The notes: generated by a model from the sequence alone, not told the origin. 64,000 bases of DNA from Anaeramoeba ignava (GCA_028826165.1 JAPDFW010000082.1:186001-250000), one strand, 5' to 3'; counted from the first letter of the stretch, positions 11,998-26,324 are shown. Numbers and translations are program-made.

Positions 11998-13449
11998 ATG
12001 GCTTTATCAAAGAAACAAATAGAAGAAAATCCTCGACTAGGACCTGTATGGAGTGATAAAAATACTAAAGGTGTTCATATTCGATTAAATCAACCTGAAC
12101 CATTAAAATCCAAATTTACTGAATTTAGCACTCAAAGAAGAAAAGAACTAAATCAACAAAGAAGAGAAGAAAGATTAGCACGACAAGAAACAAAAACAGC
12201 AGAACAAAACCTTCCACAAATAATTACAAATGTTCAAACAAATCCTCAACAAAACAGAGTTGGACTAACCAATCTATTTGCAAAAAAACAAAATCAAAAT
12301 CCAATTCAAATTCAAAATCAAAATCCAATTCAAATTCAAAATAACAACTTCCAACAACAAAATCAAATTCAATCACAAACCGAAGAAGAAAAGAAAAGAA
12401 TGGAATATTTACAAATGAAATTAGGAAAAAATCAAGATACACAAGGAATACAACAAACAAATTATACAAGTGATTTACCAAATTATACAAATTCATATCA
12501 ACAACAACCTCAACAACCTCAACAAACAAATTATTCATTTGAATCAAATCCACCTGATTATACAAGTGATTTACCAAATTATACATCTTTATATCAACAA
12601 CAACCTCAACAAACAAATTATTCATTTGAATCAAATCCACCTGATTATACAAATGATTTACCAAATTACACAAATTCATATCAACAACAACCTCAACAAC
12701 CCAAACAAACAAATTATTCATTTGAATCAAATCCACCTGATTATACAACCTCATATCAACAACAACCACAACAACCACAAATTAATTTTCAACAAAACCC
12801 TCAACAACAAATTAATTTTCAACAACAAATCAACTTTCAACAACAACAAGTTAATTTACAACAACCACAAATTCAAACTTCCTTTTCTCAAGAAAATACA
12901 AATTCTGGAAATGAAAATATATTAAGAGAACCTGTTTGTGATGATCCACAAGTTGATTTTTGTTATAGATTTCAAACAGTTATGAATCTTATGATTGAAA
13001 AAGGAATTGGAATTTCAGATTCATCTTCAAAAACTTATTTTAAAGTAAATCAATTCCAAATTTAAATTTTATAAAATAATTTTATTGAAAAAAATTAATT
13101 TAATCTTTAATATATTTTTTAGTTCTTCTTACTTACTCCAGAAATAAAACAACCTGCATTTATTATTAAATCTGAAAGTTATAAATCAATGAAAAACCTT
13201 ATTTGGAATTTGGAAGTTGAAATTACAATTAGAGGAGATTTTACTAATGAAATCATCCAAATTGAAATTATGAAACAAAACACTTTTTCAAAAGATGTAT
13301 TTCTTGGAGCTTTTCAAATTCCATTAAAAACAACTTCCAAAAATCAAGAAATTCAACAAGAAATCCCATTAACAAAAGGAAAAGTAACTTGTAAATGGTT
13401 AGTTCAAACAAAACCAGTTCCTGAAAAAAAAGGATGCACAATTTTCTAA
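11998..13449 (+). CDS. Array gene 5: PPDY-repeat protein with C2-like domain
   Basis: Exons 11998-13044 and 13123-13449, phase-0 intron 13045-13122 (78 bp); 457 residues. It is very close to genes 4 and 6 in N-terminal block, repeats, C2-like domain and intron sequence. It begins MALSKKQIEENPRLGP. It has three SNPPDYT units, plus a leading fragment that lost its first half (TNYTSDLPNYTNSY). The C-terminus is EKKGCTIF. The near-identity of introns and flanks indicates recent tandem duplication or gene conversion. Confidence 0.75.
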
Positions 13450-13714
13450 AAGAACCAAAAAACAAAAAAGAACAAACTTTGATTCATAATTTATTTTTGT
13501 TTTTTGATTATTTTTGATCCACTTTTTTATTTTAATCATAAAACAAAAGAAAACAAAACGAAAATAAAAGAAAACTGAAAGAAAACTTTTCTTTCTTTCT
13601 TTCTTTCTTTCCAAAATTTAATTCTTTAAAAAAAAATAATTCTTCTTTTCATTTGATGTTCACAATTTTCTTTTCAATTTTTTTTTAAATTAAAAAAAAA
13701 AAAGCAAAAAAAAA

Positions 13715-13755
13715 TCATTTTTCATTTTTCATTTTTTTTTCACCTTTCTAATAAA
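13715..13755 (+). promoter_or_regulatory. Promoter-proximal block of array gene 6
   Basis: Repeats the TTTTTCATTTTTCATTTTTTTTTCACCTTTCTAATAAA arrangement seen before genes 4 and 5. It lies at the right end of the duplicated intergenic stretch 13450-13755, which otherwise holds only AT-rich sequence and a TTTC tract. Confidence 0.5.
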
Positions 13756-15355
13756 ATGGCTTTTAGAAGAGAAATACCAAAACATCCTCGATTAGGACCT
13801 GTATGGACTGATAAAAATACTAAAGGTGTTCATATTCCATTATATCCACCTGAACCATTAAAATCCAAATTTAATGAATTCAGTTTTGAAAGAAGAAAAG
13901 AACTAAACCAACAAAGAAGAGAAGAAAGATTAGCACGACAAGAAGAAAAAACAGCAGAACAAAACCTTCCACAAATAATTACAAATGTTCAAACAAATCC
14001 TCAACAAAACAGAGTTGGACTAATCAATCTATTTGCAAAAAAAACAAATCAAAATCCAATTCAAATTCAAAATCAAAATCCAATTCAAATTCAAAATAAC
14101 AACTTCCAACAACAAAACCAAATTCAATCACAAACCGAAGAAGAAAAGAAAAGAATGGAATATTTACAAATGAAATTAGGAAAAAATCAAGATACACAAG
14201 GAATACAACAAGCAAATTATACATTTGAATCAAATCCACCTGATTATACAAGTGATTTACCAAATTATACAAATTCATATCAACAACAACCTCAACAACC
14301 TCAACAAACAAATTATACATTTGAATCAAATACACCTTATTATACAAGTGATTTAACAAATTATACAAATTCATATCAACAACAACAACAACAACCTCAA
14401 CAAACAAATTATTCATTTGAATCAAATCCACCTGATTATACAAGTGATTTACCAAATTACACAAATTCATATCAACAACAGCAACAACAACCTCAACAAA
14501 CAAATTATTCATTTGAATCAAATCCACCTGATTATACAAGTGATTTACCAAATTACACAAATTCATATCAACAACAACAACCTCAACAACCAACAATTTT
14601 TCAACAAAACCCTCAACAAAAACAAATTAAATATCAACAAACACAAAAACTTAGGTTACAAGAAGCAAAAGTTAATTTACAAGAAGTCAAGGTTAATGTA
14701 CAAGAAGCAAAAGTTAAATTACAAGAAGTCAAAATTAATTTACAAAAACCACAAATCAATTTACAACAAACACAAATTCAAACTTCCTTTTCTCAAGAAA
14801 ATACAAATTCTGGAAATGAAAATATATTAAGAGAACCTGTTTGTGATGATCCACAAGTTGATTTTTGTTATAGATTTCAAACAGTTATGAATCTTATAAT
14901 TGAAAAAGGAATTGGAATTTCAGATTCATCTTCAAAAACTTATTTTAAAGTAAATCAATTCCAAATTTAAATCTCATAAAATAATTTTATTGAAAAAAAT
15001 TAATTTAATCTTTAATATATTTTTTTAGTTCTTCTTACTTGCTCCAGAAATAAAACAACCCGAATTTATTATTAAATCTGAAAGTTATAAATCAATGAAA
15101 AACCTAATTTGGAATTTGGAAGTTGAAATTACAATTAGAGGAGATTTTACTAATGAAATTCTTCAAATTGAAATTATGAAACCAAACACTTTTTCAAAAG
15201 ATGTATTTCTTGGAGCTTTTCAAATTCCATTAAAAACAACTTCTAAAAATCAAGAAATTCAACAAGAAATCCCATTAACAAAAGGAAAAGTAACTTGTAA
15301 ATGGTTAGTTCAAACAAAACCATTTCCTGAAAAAAAAGGATGCACAATTTTCTAA
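13756..15355 (+). CDS. Array gene 6: PPDY-repeat protein with C2-like domain
   Basis: Exons 13756-14949 and 15029-15355, phase-0 intron 14950-15028 (79 bp); 506 residues. It has the same layout as genes 4 and 5, with four NYSFES.PPDYT-type units; one has drifted to NTPYYT. Gene-specific is a short heptad-like repeat LQEAKVNLQEVKVNVQEAKV near residue 300. The C2-like part includes GIGISDSSSKTYFK, then FFLLAPEIKQPEF, NLIWNLEVEI, DEIL-like NEILQIEIMK and FLGAFQIPL. It ends KKGCTIF. It is the last member of the array and lies tail-to-tail with the SAPS gene. Confidence 0.75.
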
Positions 15356-15548
15356 AAGAACCAAAGAAAAAAAAAGAACAAACTTTGATTTATAATTTAT
15401 TTTTGTTTTTTGATTATTTTTGATCCACTTTTTTATTTTAATCATAAAACAAAAGAAAATAAAAGAAAACAAAAGAAAACTGAAAGAAAACTTTTTCCTT
15501 TCTTTCTTTCTTTCCAAAATTTAATTCTTTAAAAAAAAATAATTCTTT

Positions 15549-18500
15549 TCAATTTTCTTTTGAATTTTCATTTAAATTTTCTTTTAAATTTTCATTTAAA
15601 TTTTCATTTAAGTTTTCATTTAAATTTTCATTTGAATTTTCATTTGAGTTTTGTTTTGAATCTGAATTAATTTGCAAAGGTGGAGGAATCGATTTAGGTC
15701 TTGGTGGCTTTTCTTTTAAAAATAAAGGTGGAGGACTTGATTTAGGTTTTGGAGGTTTTTCTTTTAATGGTAAAGGTGGAGGACTTGATTTAGGTTTTGG
15801 AGGTTTTGCCTTTAAAAATAAAGTTGGAGGAGTTGATTTAGGTTTTTGAGGTTTTTGCAAAATATTTTGATTTTGATTTTGATTTTGATTTTGATTTTTT
15901 TCATATTTGTTGTATCCATATTTATATCTATATTCATCTTCATATTTATATGCATTTGGATATTCATATTCATCATTATATTCATCATTATATTCATCAT
16001 TATATTCATCATTATATTCATCATTATATTCATCATTATATTCATCATTATATTCATCATTATATTCATCATCATCGTAATCATAATCATAATCATAATC
16101 TCTTCCAACATTTTCAAATGAAAAGGTTTCATTTTCAGTTTCAGGATTCTATTTTAAAAAACAAGAAAAAAAAAAAGATGAAAGAAAATGTAAAAAATTT
16201 TGAAAATTTGAAATAATACACTCAATTCTGTTTGATTAAAATTAGAATTATCAACATCTTCATTTTGAGTTAAATTTGTAGATTCTTCGTTATCTTCTAA
16301 GAATTCGGTATTCAATGGAAGTAAATAATTGGCAATTTCCCCAATCATTGTTGATTGTAATTGATTATTTTGATAAACCTCTATTTGCACAAAATTTATC
16401 CAATCTTCATTATCTGTTTTATTCAATAAACATAAAAAAATCATTTTGGATTTTTGTTTGATTTTCTAATTTTTTTTGTGAATGTTTTTACTGTTTAAAA
16501 TTTGCTTGACTTTTTGGTTTTGATCATATAGTTTAATAATTTCATTTGAAATTACGAAAAAATGATAAAGAAATCCTGAACTCCTATTTTGATTGGATTA
16601 AATGGGGAATTATTAAAGATTTAAGAACTCAAAAAAAAAATGAAAAATTTAAGCATAATTTTACTCTTTGCTCTTAACTACACAACAAGAAATAATAGTT
16701 TCAATAAGATGAGTTTCAGTAAATAAATGATCAATAAAAATTTCTAGGTTTGAATTTAGGATTTCGATTATGATTTGAGAAACTTGGAGATGTAAAAAAG
16801 TGTTATTAGGGAATTTTTCAAAAATATCCTTCAAAATTAAAAATAAATAGAGATTAGATTAAATAAAAAGAAAACCAAGAAAATTTTTTGTGTTTGAATA
16901 AAAGTTCTTTTACAATAAAATAGGAAAAAATTTTCTTTTCAATAAGAAGCTTTTGTAAAGGAAGATAATCAATACACAAAAGTGTGTCAAGTAAATGAAT
17001 CACAAGAATTTTTCTTTTTCCAAAAGGTTCAAATTCTCCGTGAGATAATTTCATTGTTGGCTCTGGAATCTTTAATTGAATTCAATTGAATTAAATTAAA
17101 TTAAATTGAAATGAATTGAATTAAATTGAATTGAATTAAATTAAATTAAATGAAATTGAAATGAATTAAATTAAATTGAATTGAATTGAAATGAATTAAA
17201 ATAAATTAAAATAAATTAAATTGAATTAAATTGAATTAAATTGAAATGAATTAAATTGATTTATGAATTAAATTAAATTAAATTGAATTGAATTGAATTG
17301 AATTGAATTGAATTGAATTTTATTACAAATAATTGATTTATGAATTCATCCATATTTTTCATTATAAATTCAAGAGAAAATGGAATTTTTTCATTTTCTT
17401 GAAAAATTATTGATTTGGTTTGAGTTGATAAAATTCCTACTAAAACAGAAATTCTGTTTATATCCATTTTGTTTGAAGACTAAAGAAAAAAAAATCAGAA
17501 TTGATTAAAATAATTGATGAAAGAAAATAGTACTTTTTTGGCTAGAATATTAAAAAGATTTCCTAGCAATTCCTCATCTTCCATTTTCTTCTTTAGTGAT
17601 GTATCATATTCTAAATGCAAACTAAATAAACTTTGTAAACATCTTGAAGTATTTTCAAAATTCTGGAATGAATAAATTAAATATTTGGTTTTTTTTGTTA
17701 AAAAAATGGGAAGCAAAATGAGAATAAATAACATGAGAATAAATAATGGAAGTAAAAGACAAACATTTTGGTCTTGAGTTTGAAGATCATCTATTAATTT
17801 GGAAAGGAGATTATTTCTGTCAAAATACTTTGAATCAAAAAGAAAATTTTTATTTAAAAAAAAAGATGAATATGATATTTTTAAGAAATGTTGATAATGA
17901 ATACTTCTGTAAGGTTTTGAGAAAATGAACCAACACTTAAATAGATAATTTTTTCCAAAACATCAGCACAATTTGTATCAGAAATATGTAAAAGTAATTT
18001 GTTAAGAATTTGGTCATTTTCTAATAAATAATTAATTGTCTTTTTAAATCAAAAAAAAAAGGAATTTTTAAAATAATCTCCACAATAATAATAATAAAGA
18101 TGAATTTTTCAAATCAAATACTTGTTCATCTTTTCTACGAAATTGAATTAAAATTGTTTTTGCGAAATTGCTTGAAAAAATTGGGTTTAAAGGAGGAGAA
18201 TTATTGAGAAATGAGAATATTTGATCCATTAAACTTTTTTCATTTGCAATAGTTTCAATAATTTGGAAATTTTCTGAAGTGATAACTAAACTTGAAATAA
18301 ATGGATACCTATTTTTATATAAATTTTTATATAATTTTAATTTTAAATTTGAATTTGAATTTGATTTTGATTTTGATTTTGAATTTGAATTTGAATTTGA
18401 ATTTGAATTTGAATTTGAATTTGAATTTGAATTTGATTTTGATTTTGATTTTGATTTTGATTTTGATTTTGATTTTGATTTTGATTTTGATTTTGAATTT

Positions 18501-19229
18501 TAATTTGAATTTGAATTTGAATTTGATTTTGAATTTGAATTTTAATTTGATTTTGAATTTGATTTTTATTTGAATTTTATTTGAATTTGAATTTGAATTT
18601 GAATTTGAATTTGATTTTGAATTTGATTTTAATTTTGAATTTTAATTTGATTTTGAATTTAATTTGATTTTGATTTTGATTTTGAATTTGATTTTGATTT
18701 TGATTTGATTTTGAATTTTAAATTTAAATTTTAATTTTGATTTTAAATTTAATTTGATTTTGATTTTGATTTTGAATTTGAATTTGATTTTGATTTTGAA
18801 TTTGTATTTGATTTTGAATTTGAATTTGAATTTGAATTTGATTTTAAATTTGAATTTGATTTTTAATTAGATTTTGAATTTTTATATAAATTCAAACTTT
18901 CTACAAATTTTCTCATCATTTTCATTTTGATCAGGTGGAAAAAGTTGATATTTAAGAATTTTAGAAACATTTTCAACAGAAGAAATACTATTTATAAAGA
19001 TTTGATATAGTAATTTTTAATTGGATTGTTAAGTAATTTTTTTTTGCTTTTTTTTTTTTTTGATAACATCAATTTTAAAAATAATTTCCTACAAATTAGA
19101 AAAATCTTGAAAACCAAAATGACAAAATTCAATAATATCTTCTTGATCAAGAAGTTCTTCTAAAGTAAAATCACCTTTTTCAAGGATTTTTGTTATTGGT
19201 GATTGTTGAATATCTAAAAAATTTTCCAT
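15549..19229 (-). CDS. SAPS-domain regulatory subunit of PP6-type phosphatase
   Basis: Predicted exons (transcription order): 19229-19093, 18987-18898, 18308-18122, 18039-17905, 17827-17765, 17662-17534, 17479-17327, 17069-16914, 16828-16665, 16583-16511, 16465-16220, 16148-15549; 710 residues, TGA stop. SAPS signatures appear in order: TLEELLDQEDIIEFC near residue 25, then CRKYPFISSLV, FSFLNNSPPLNPIFS, IQFRRKDEQ, FGKRKILVIHLLDTLL, FPNNTFLHLQV and DWINFVQIEVYQNN. The family (yeast Sap155/Sap190, human PPP6R) binds the PP6/Sit4 catalytic subunit. The C-terminus adds an acidic EYND repeat and Lys/Pro-rich units (PPKPKSSPPPL) that could bind SH3 domains. The exon joining at 16511/16465 is uncertain because the uninterrupted frame has a TAG at 16466-16468. 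Confidence 0.8.
15955..16075 (-). repeat. Coding 12-bp repeat (Glu-Tyr-Asn-Asp)
   Basis: About ten TATTCATCATTA units in the last SAPS exon read on the minus strand as EYND, giving a strongly acidic stretch. The I-I-F and H-H-Y-I ORFs seen in the other frames are shadows. Confidence 0.8.
17075..17322 (-). repeat. AATTGAATTAAA repeat in SAPS intron
   Basis: The intron between the exons at 17327-17479 and 16914-17069 is filled with AATTGA/AATTAA pentamer-to-hexamer repeats. Confidence 0.75.
18315..18885 (-). repeat. TTTGAA/TTTGAT repeat in SAPS intron 2
   Basis: The 589-bp intron 18309-18897 is a hexamer array of TTTGAA, TTTGAT and TTTTGA on the plus strand. Plus-strand E-F/D-F ORFs across it are artefacts. 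Confidence 0.8.
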
Positions 19230-19243
19230 TTAATTTAAAAAGA

Positions 19244-19272
19244 AAAGAAAAATGAAAAAAATGAAAAAAATA
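19244..19272 (-). promoter_or_regulatory. TTTTTTCATTTTTTTCATTTTT before SAPS
   Basis: Two TCATTTTT cores on the minus strand about 20-40 bases upstream of the ATG at 19229. Confidence 0.5.
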
Positions 19273-19470
19273 AAAAAAAAGCAAAAAAAAAAAATTTTAA
19301 AAAGATAAAAATTACAAATAATTTTTCTCCTGTTTGATTTCTTTATTGAATTTACGAATTGAAACAAATTCTTTTGAAAAGAATCGATAATCGAAAACAA
19401 AAATTTGATAAAAAAAAAATGAGAAAATGGAAAAAATTTTTCAATTTGGAATGAAAAAAAAAAAAAGAAT

Positions 19471-22400
19471 TCAATATTTAAAAAGGAAAGTTTTCTTTTC
19501 TTTTCTTTGTTTTGGTTTTGGAGCAACTCTTTTAACTTTTGGAGTTGTTTTTTGAACTTTAAAGGTTGTTTTGTTTTGTAAACCAGGATTTACAATATCA
19601 TCATGACAACGTTCACAAATTGGCTTTTAGTAAAATGTTTTAAAAGAAGGAAAAAAATGAATGAATTTGAATTTTGAATTTTGATATTAATTTTGAATTT
19701 AATTTTTGATATTAATTTTTATTTTAATTTTAATTTTTATTTTAATTTTAATTTTAATTTTAATTTTAATTTTAATTTTAATATAATTTTAATTTAAATT
19801 TTAATTTTAATTTTAATTTTGATTTTGATTTTAATTTTGATTTTAATTTTAATTTGAATTTTGATTTTAATTTTAATTTTAATTTTAATTTTCAATTAAA
19901 TTTTGAAAAAATACGCTTCCATATTGCTCAAAGAATTTAGAAGTTGGTAATTTTTTCCCACATCTTGAACAAATAAAGCAATTAGGATGATAATGTCTTC
20001 CTAAAGCTTCAATAGCTCCTGATGTAATTGGGAGATTACAAGTGTGACAAATTAAAGAAGAAGTTATTGTTGTTGTTGTTTTTGTATTTTTAACACTTGG
20101 TCCTATTTCTCTATCATGACATAATTCACAAATTGGCTACAAATTTAATTTTAATTTTAATTTTAATTTTAATTTTAATTTTAATTTTAATTTTAATTTT
20201 AATTTTAATTTTAATTTTAATTTTAATTTTAATTTTAATTTTAATTTTAATTTTAATTTTAATTTTAATTTTTAAATTTTAATTTTAATTTTAATTTTAA
20301 TTTTAATTTTAATTTTAATTTTAATTTTAATTTTAATTTTAATTTTAATTTTAATTTTAATTTTAATTTTAAATTTTAATTTTAATTTTAATTTTAATTT
20401 TAATTTTAATTTTAATTTTGATTTTAATTTTAATTTTAATTTTAATTTTAATTTTAATTTTAATTTTAATTTTAATTTTAATTTTAATTTTAATTTTAAT
20501 TTTAATTTTAATTTTAATTTTGATTTTAAATTTTAATTTTAATTTTAATTTTAATTTTTAATTTTAATTTTTATCCGATTTTAATTTTAATTTTTAATTT
20601 TAAATTTTAATTTTAATTTTAATTTTAATTTTAATTTTAATTTTAATTTTTAATTTTAATTTTAATTTTGATTTTTATTTTTGATTTTGATTTTGATTTT
20701 AATTTTAATTTTAATTTTAATTTTAATTTTTATTTTTAAATTTTAATTTTTATTTTAAATTTTAATTTTGATTTTAATTTTAATTTAATTTTAATTTTAA
20801 TTTTAATTTTAATTTTTATTTTAATTTTAATTTTTAATTTTTATTTTTGATTTTGATTTTTGATTTTGATTTTTAATTTTAATTTTAATTTTAATTTTAA
20901 TTTTAATTTTAATTTTAATTTTAATTTTAATTTTAATTTTAATTTTAATTTTAATTTTGAATTTTAATTTTAATTTTAATTTTAATTTTAATTTTAATTT
21001 TAATTTTAATTTTAATTTTAATTTTAATTTTGATTTTAATTTTAATTTTAATTTTAATTTTAATTTTAATTTTAATTTTTAATTTTTATTTTTGATTTTG
21101 ATTTTGATTTTTATTTTTGATTTTGATTTTGATTTTGATTTTGATTTTAATTTTAATTTTGATTTTTATTTTTGATTTTGATTTTGATTTTGATTTTAAT
21201 TTTAATTTTGAATTGAATTTTAATTTTAATTTTAATTTTAATTTTAATTTTAATTTTGATTTTGAAAAAAGAAACAAAAATCCAACCTTTCCATAATACT
21301 CATAAAACTTTGAGGCACGGAGTTTCAAACCGCACTTAGAACAAAGAAAACAATTAGGATGATAACTTTTGCCAAGAGCCTCAATAACACCTGAAGAAAT
21401 AGGCAAACCACAAGTTTCACAAGTTAAAGATTTAGGACGGAAATCAGAAACAACACGAGTTTTTGAATCATTAATTAAATCAAGACATTTCTGGCAATAA
21501 TATTGACCATCCTCTTTGAAGAAAGGGCGATGAGCAAGGCCAATATCGCATCTATAGCACGTGAAACACGAAGGATGATAATCATTTCCATCCACTCTTG
21601 CAACTTCTCCTTCAATTTTTTTGAAACATTTTGTGCATGTTGGTAAATCTTTGATGTCATATACAATGTGCGTATCAGGGCTCCGTGTTCTTGTTGGTGA
21701 TGTTCTTGTTGGCTTTGAATTTATTCTTGTTATGTTTTGTCGTGGCTCTTCGTATTTTGGTTGTTGTAATTCTTCATGACATCTTCCACAATAATAATGT
21801 CCATCTTCGAAAAAGAAATCAGTTGTACTTAATTGTCGATCACATCTAAAACAGCAAAAGCAATGCTCATCTTTAAAATTAAAATTCAATTCATAATTAA
21901 AATTAAAATTCAATTCAAAATTAAAATTCAATTCAAAATTAAAATTCAATTCAAAATTAAAATTCAATTCAAAATTAAAATTCAATTCAAAATTAAAATT
22001 CAATTCATAATTAAAATTAAAATTAAAATCATAATCAAAATTAAAATTTAAATTAAAATTAAAATTCAAAATTAAAATCAAAATTAAAATTAAAATCATA
22101 ATCAAAATTAAAATTAAATTAAAATTAAAAAAAAATAAAAAATTCAAAATTAAAATTCAAAATTAAAATTCGAATTAAAATTATAATTAAAATTAAAATT
22201 AAAATTAAAATTAAATTAAAATTAAAATTAAAATTATAATTCAAAATTAAAATTAAAATTAAAATTAAAATTAAAATTAAAATTAAAATTAAAATTAAAA
22301 TTAAAATCAAAATTAAAATTAAAATTAAAATTAAAATTAAAATTAAAATTTAAATTAAAATTAAAAATTAAAATTAAATTAAAATTAAAATTAAAATTAA

Positions 22401-23213
22401 AATTAAAATTAAAATTCAATTAAAATTAAAATCAAAATCAAAATTAAAATTAAAATTAAAATTAAAATTAAAATTAAAATTAAAATTAAAATTAAAATTA
22501 AAATTAAAATTAAAATTAAAATTAAAATTAAAATTAATATTAAAATTAATATTAAAATTAAAATTAAAATTAAAATTAAAATTAAAATTTAAAATTAAAA
22601 TTAAAATCAAATTAAAATTAAAATTAAAATTAAAATCGGATAAAAAATTAAAATTACGATAATAATTGTCATCAACTTCAATAATCTTTCCAGTAATTTC
22701 ACGGAAACAAACAGAGCATTTAAAAGAAGGAGAAATATTATTAGTAGGAGAAGATCTAACATTTTTAGGGGAAGAATTAAAAGTATTTTTAGGAGAAGAA
22801 TTAAAAGTATTTTTAGGAGAAGATCTAAAAGAAGTATTTTTAGGAGAAGATCTAAAAGAAGTATCTTTAGGAGAAGAATAAGAATCAGAGGGTCTCAAAA
22901 AGGTACCACCACTTCCCCAAGTCTTTTTCTTATTACCAGCTTTGACTTGTTCATGTTGAATTTTCTCAACAACTTCGGGTTGATTTCGATAACTTGATAA
23001 ATTTGCTCCTGTTCCATATCCACTTTGTCTGAATAAACGGTTGTAACATGGATGACAATAGGGTTGATTGTTGTGTTCAGCGTATTTCGCTCGGTTTAAT
23101 CGATCCCCACAGGATGTACATGTAAAACATGCTTTATGCCAGTGTCGATCAAGTGCATCAATTTTTTCCATTTGGTACACTTGTTTTCCACATTTAGCGC
23201 AATACCAAGACAT
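19471..23213 (-). CDS. Five-LIM-domain protein
   Basis: Exons 23213-22658, 21870-21287, 20136-19915, 19623-19471; 504 residues, TGA stop. There are five LIM zinc fingers: LIM1 at the N-terminus (CAKCGKQV ... CHPC), LIM2 near 160-220 (CSVCFREI ... CGRC), LIM3 near 264-316 (CTKCFKKI ... CQKC), LIM4 near 333-390 (CETCGLPI ... CELC) and LIM5 near 408-465 (CHTCNLPI ... CERC). Between LIM1 and LIM2 is a Ser/Pro repeat (RSSPKNTSF) plus basic sequence. The tail is basic (KPKQRKEKK). Such LIM-only proteins act as cytoskeletal or adhesion scaffolds in other protists. LIM4 and LIM5 are each broken by an intron just before the last Cys-x-x-Cys. Confidence 0.88.
19665..19900 (-). repeat. TTTTAA repeat in LIM intron 3
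   Basis: The intron 19624-19914 is mainly TTTTAA hexamers with a few TTTTGA. Confidence 0.75.
20142..21270 (-). repeat. Long TTTTAA array in LIM intron 2
   Basis: The 1150-bp intron 20137-21286 is almost entirely TTTTAA hexamers on the plus strand (AAAATT on the sense strand), with TTTTGA patches. It is among the purest hexamer arrays in the window. Confidence 0.85.
21872..22640 (-). repeat. AAAATT array in LIM intron 1
   Basis: The 787-bp intron 21871-22657 consists of AAAATT and AAATTC units on the plus strand, opposite in orientation to the array in intron 2 of the same gene. The intron interrupts LIM2 at Tyr-Tyr-His. Confidence 0.85.
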
Positions 23214-23283
23214 CTTCTTCAGTTATTTTCGTTAGGATTCTTATTTTAAAAAGTTTTTTTTTTTTATTATTATTATTAAAGTT

Positions 23284-23320
23284 AGAAAAAAAATGAAAAA
23301 AAAAAAATGAAAGAATCAAA
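23284..23320 (-). promoter_or_regulatory. TCATTTTTT cores before LIM gene
   Basis: On the minus strand, TTTCATTTTTTTTTTTTCATTTTTTTTC lies about 75-100 bases before the ATG at 23213. The rest of the divergent gap 23214-23585 is T/A-rich with no other feature. Confidence 0.4.
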
Positions 23321-23461
23321 TGAATAAAATTAAATAAAAGTTTTTCTCCTTTTAAAATAAATAAAAAAAAGAAAAACAAATAAATAAAAAGATCCCTTTT
23401 AAGTTTTTCTCCTTTTTTTATTTATTTTATTTTAAACAAAAAAAAAAGCAAAAAAAATATT

Positions 23462-23495
23462 TTTAATTTAATTTTTTTTTCATTTTTTTCTTTTC
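23462..23495 (+). promoter_or_regulatory. TTTTTCATTTTTTTC core before MVP
   Basis: The core is at 23471-23490, about 95 bases before the ATG at 23586. Confidence 0.4.
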
Positions 23496-23585
23496 AATTT
23501 TCTATTTCAATTTTTAAGTAAAATATTTAAATAAATAAATAAATAAATTTCTAATTAATATTCCTAATTAATAATTAAATAAGAA

Positions 23586-26321
<2,736 letters not shown>

Positions 26322-26324
26322 GCA

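Noticed and set aside
10579-14830. Minus-strand MVVVVVDMRLYNQ and plus-strand INNNLNN ORFs in the array
   Set aside because: Shadow frames of the PPDYT repeats. The true frames carry the conserved C2-like domain.
17746-17928. Plus-strand ORF MEVKDKHFGLEF...
   Set aside because: It lies antisense over SAPS exons and an intron whose minus-strand reading matches the SAPS family.
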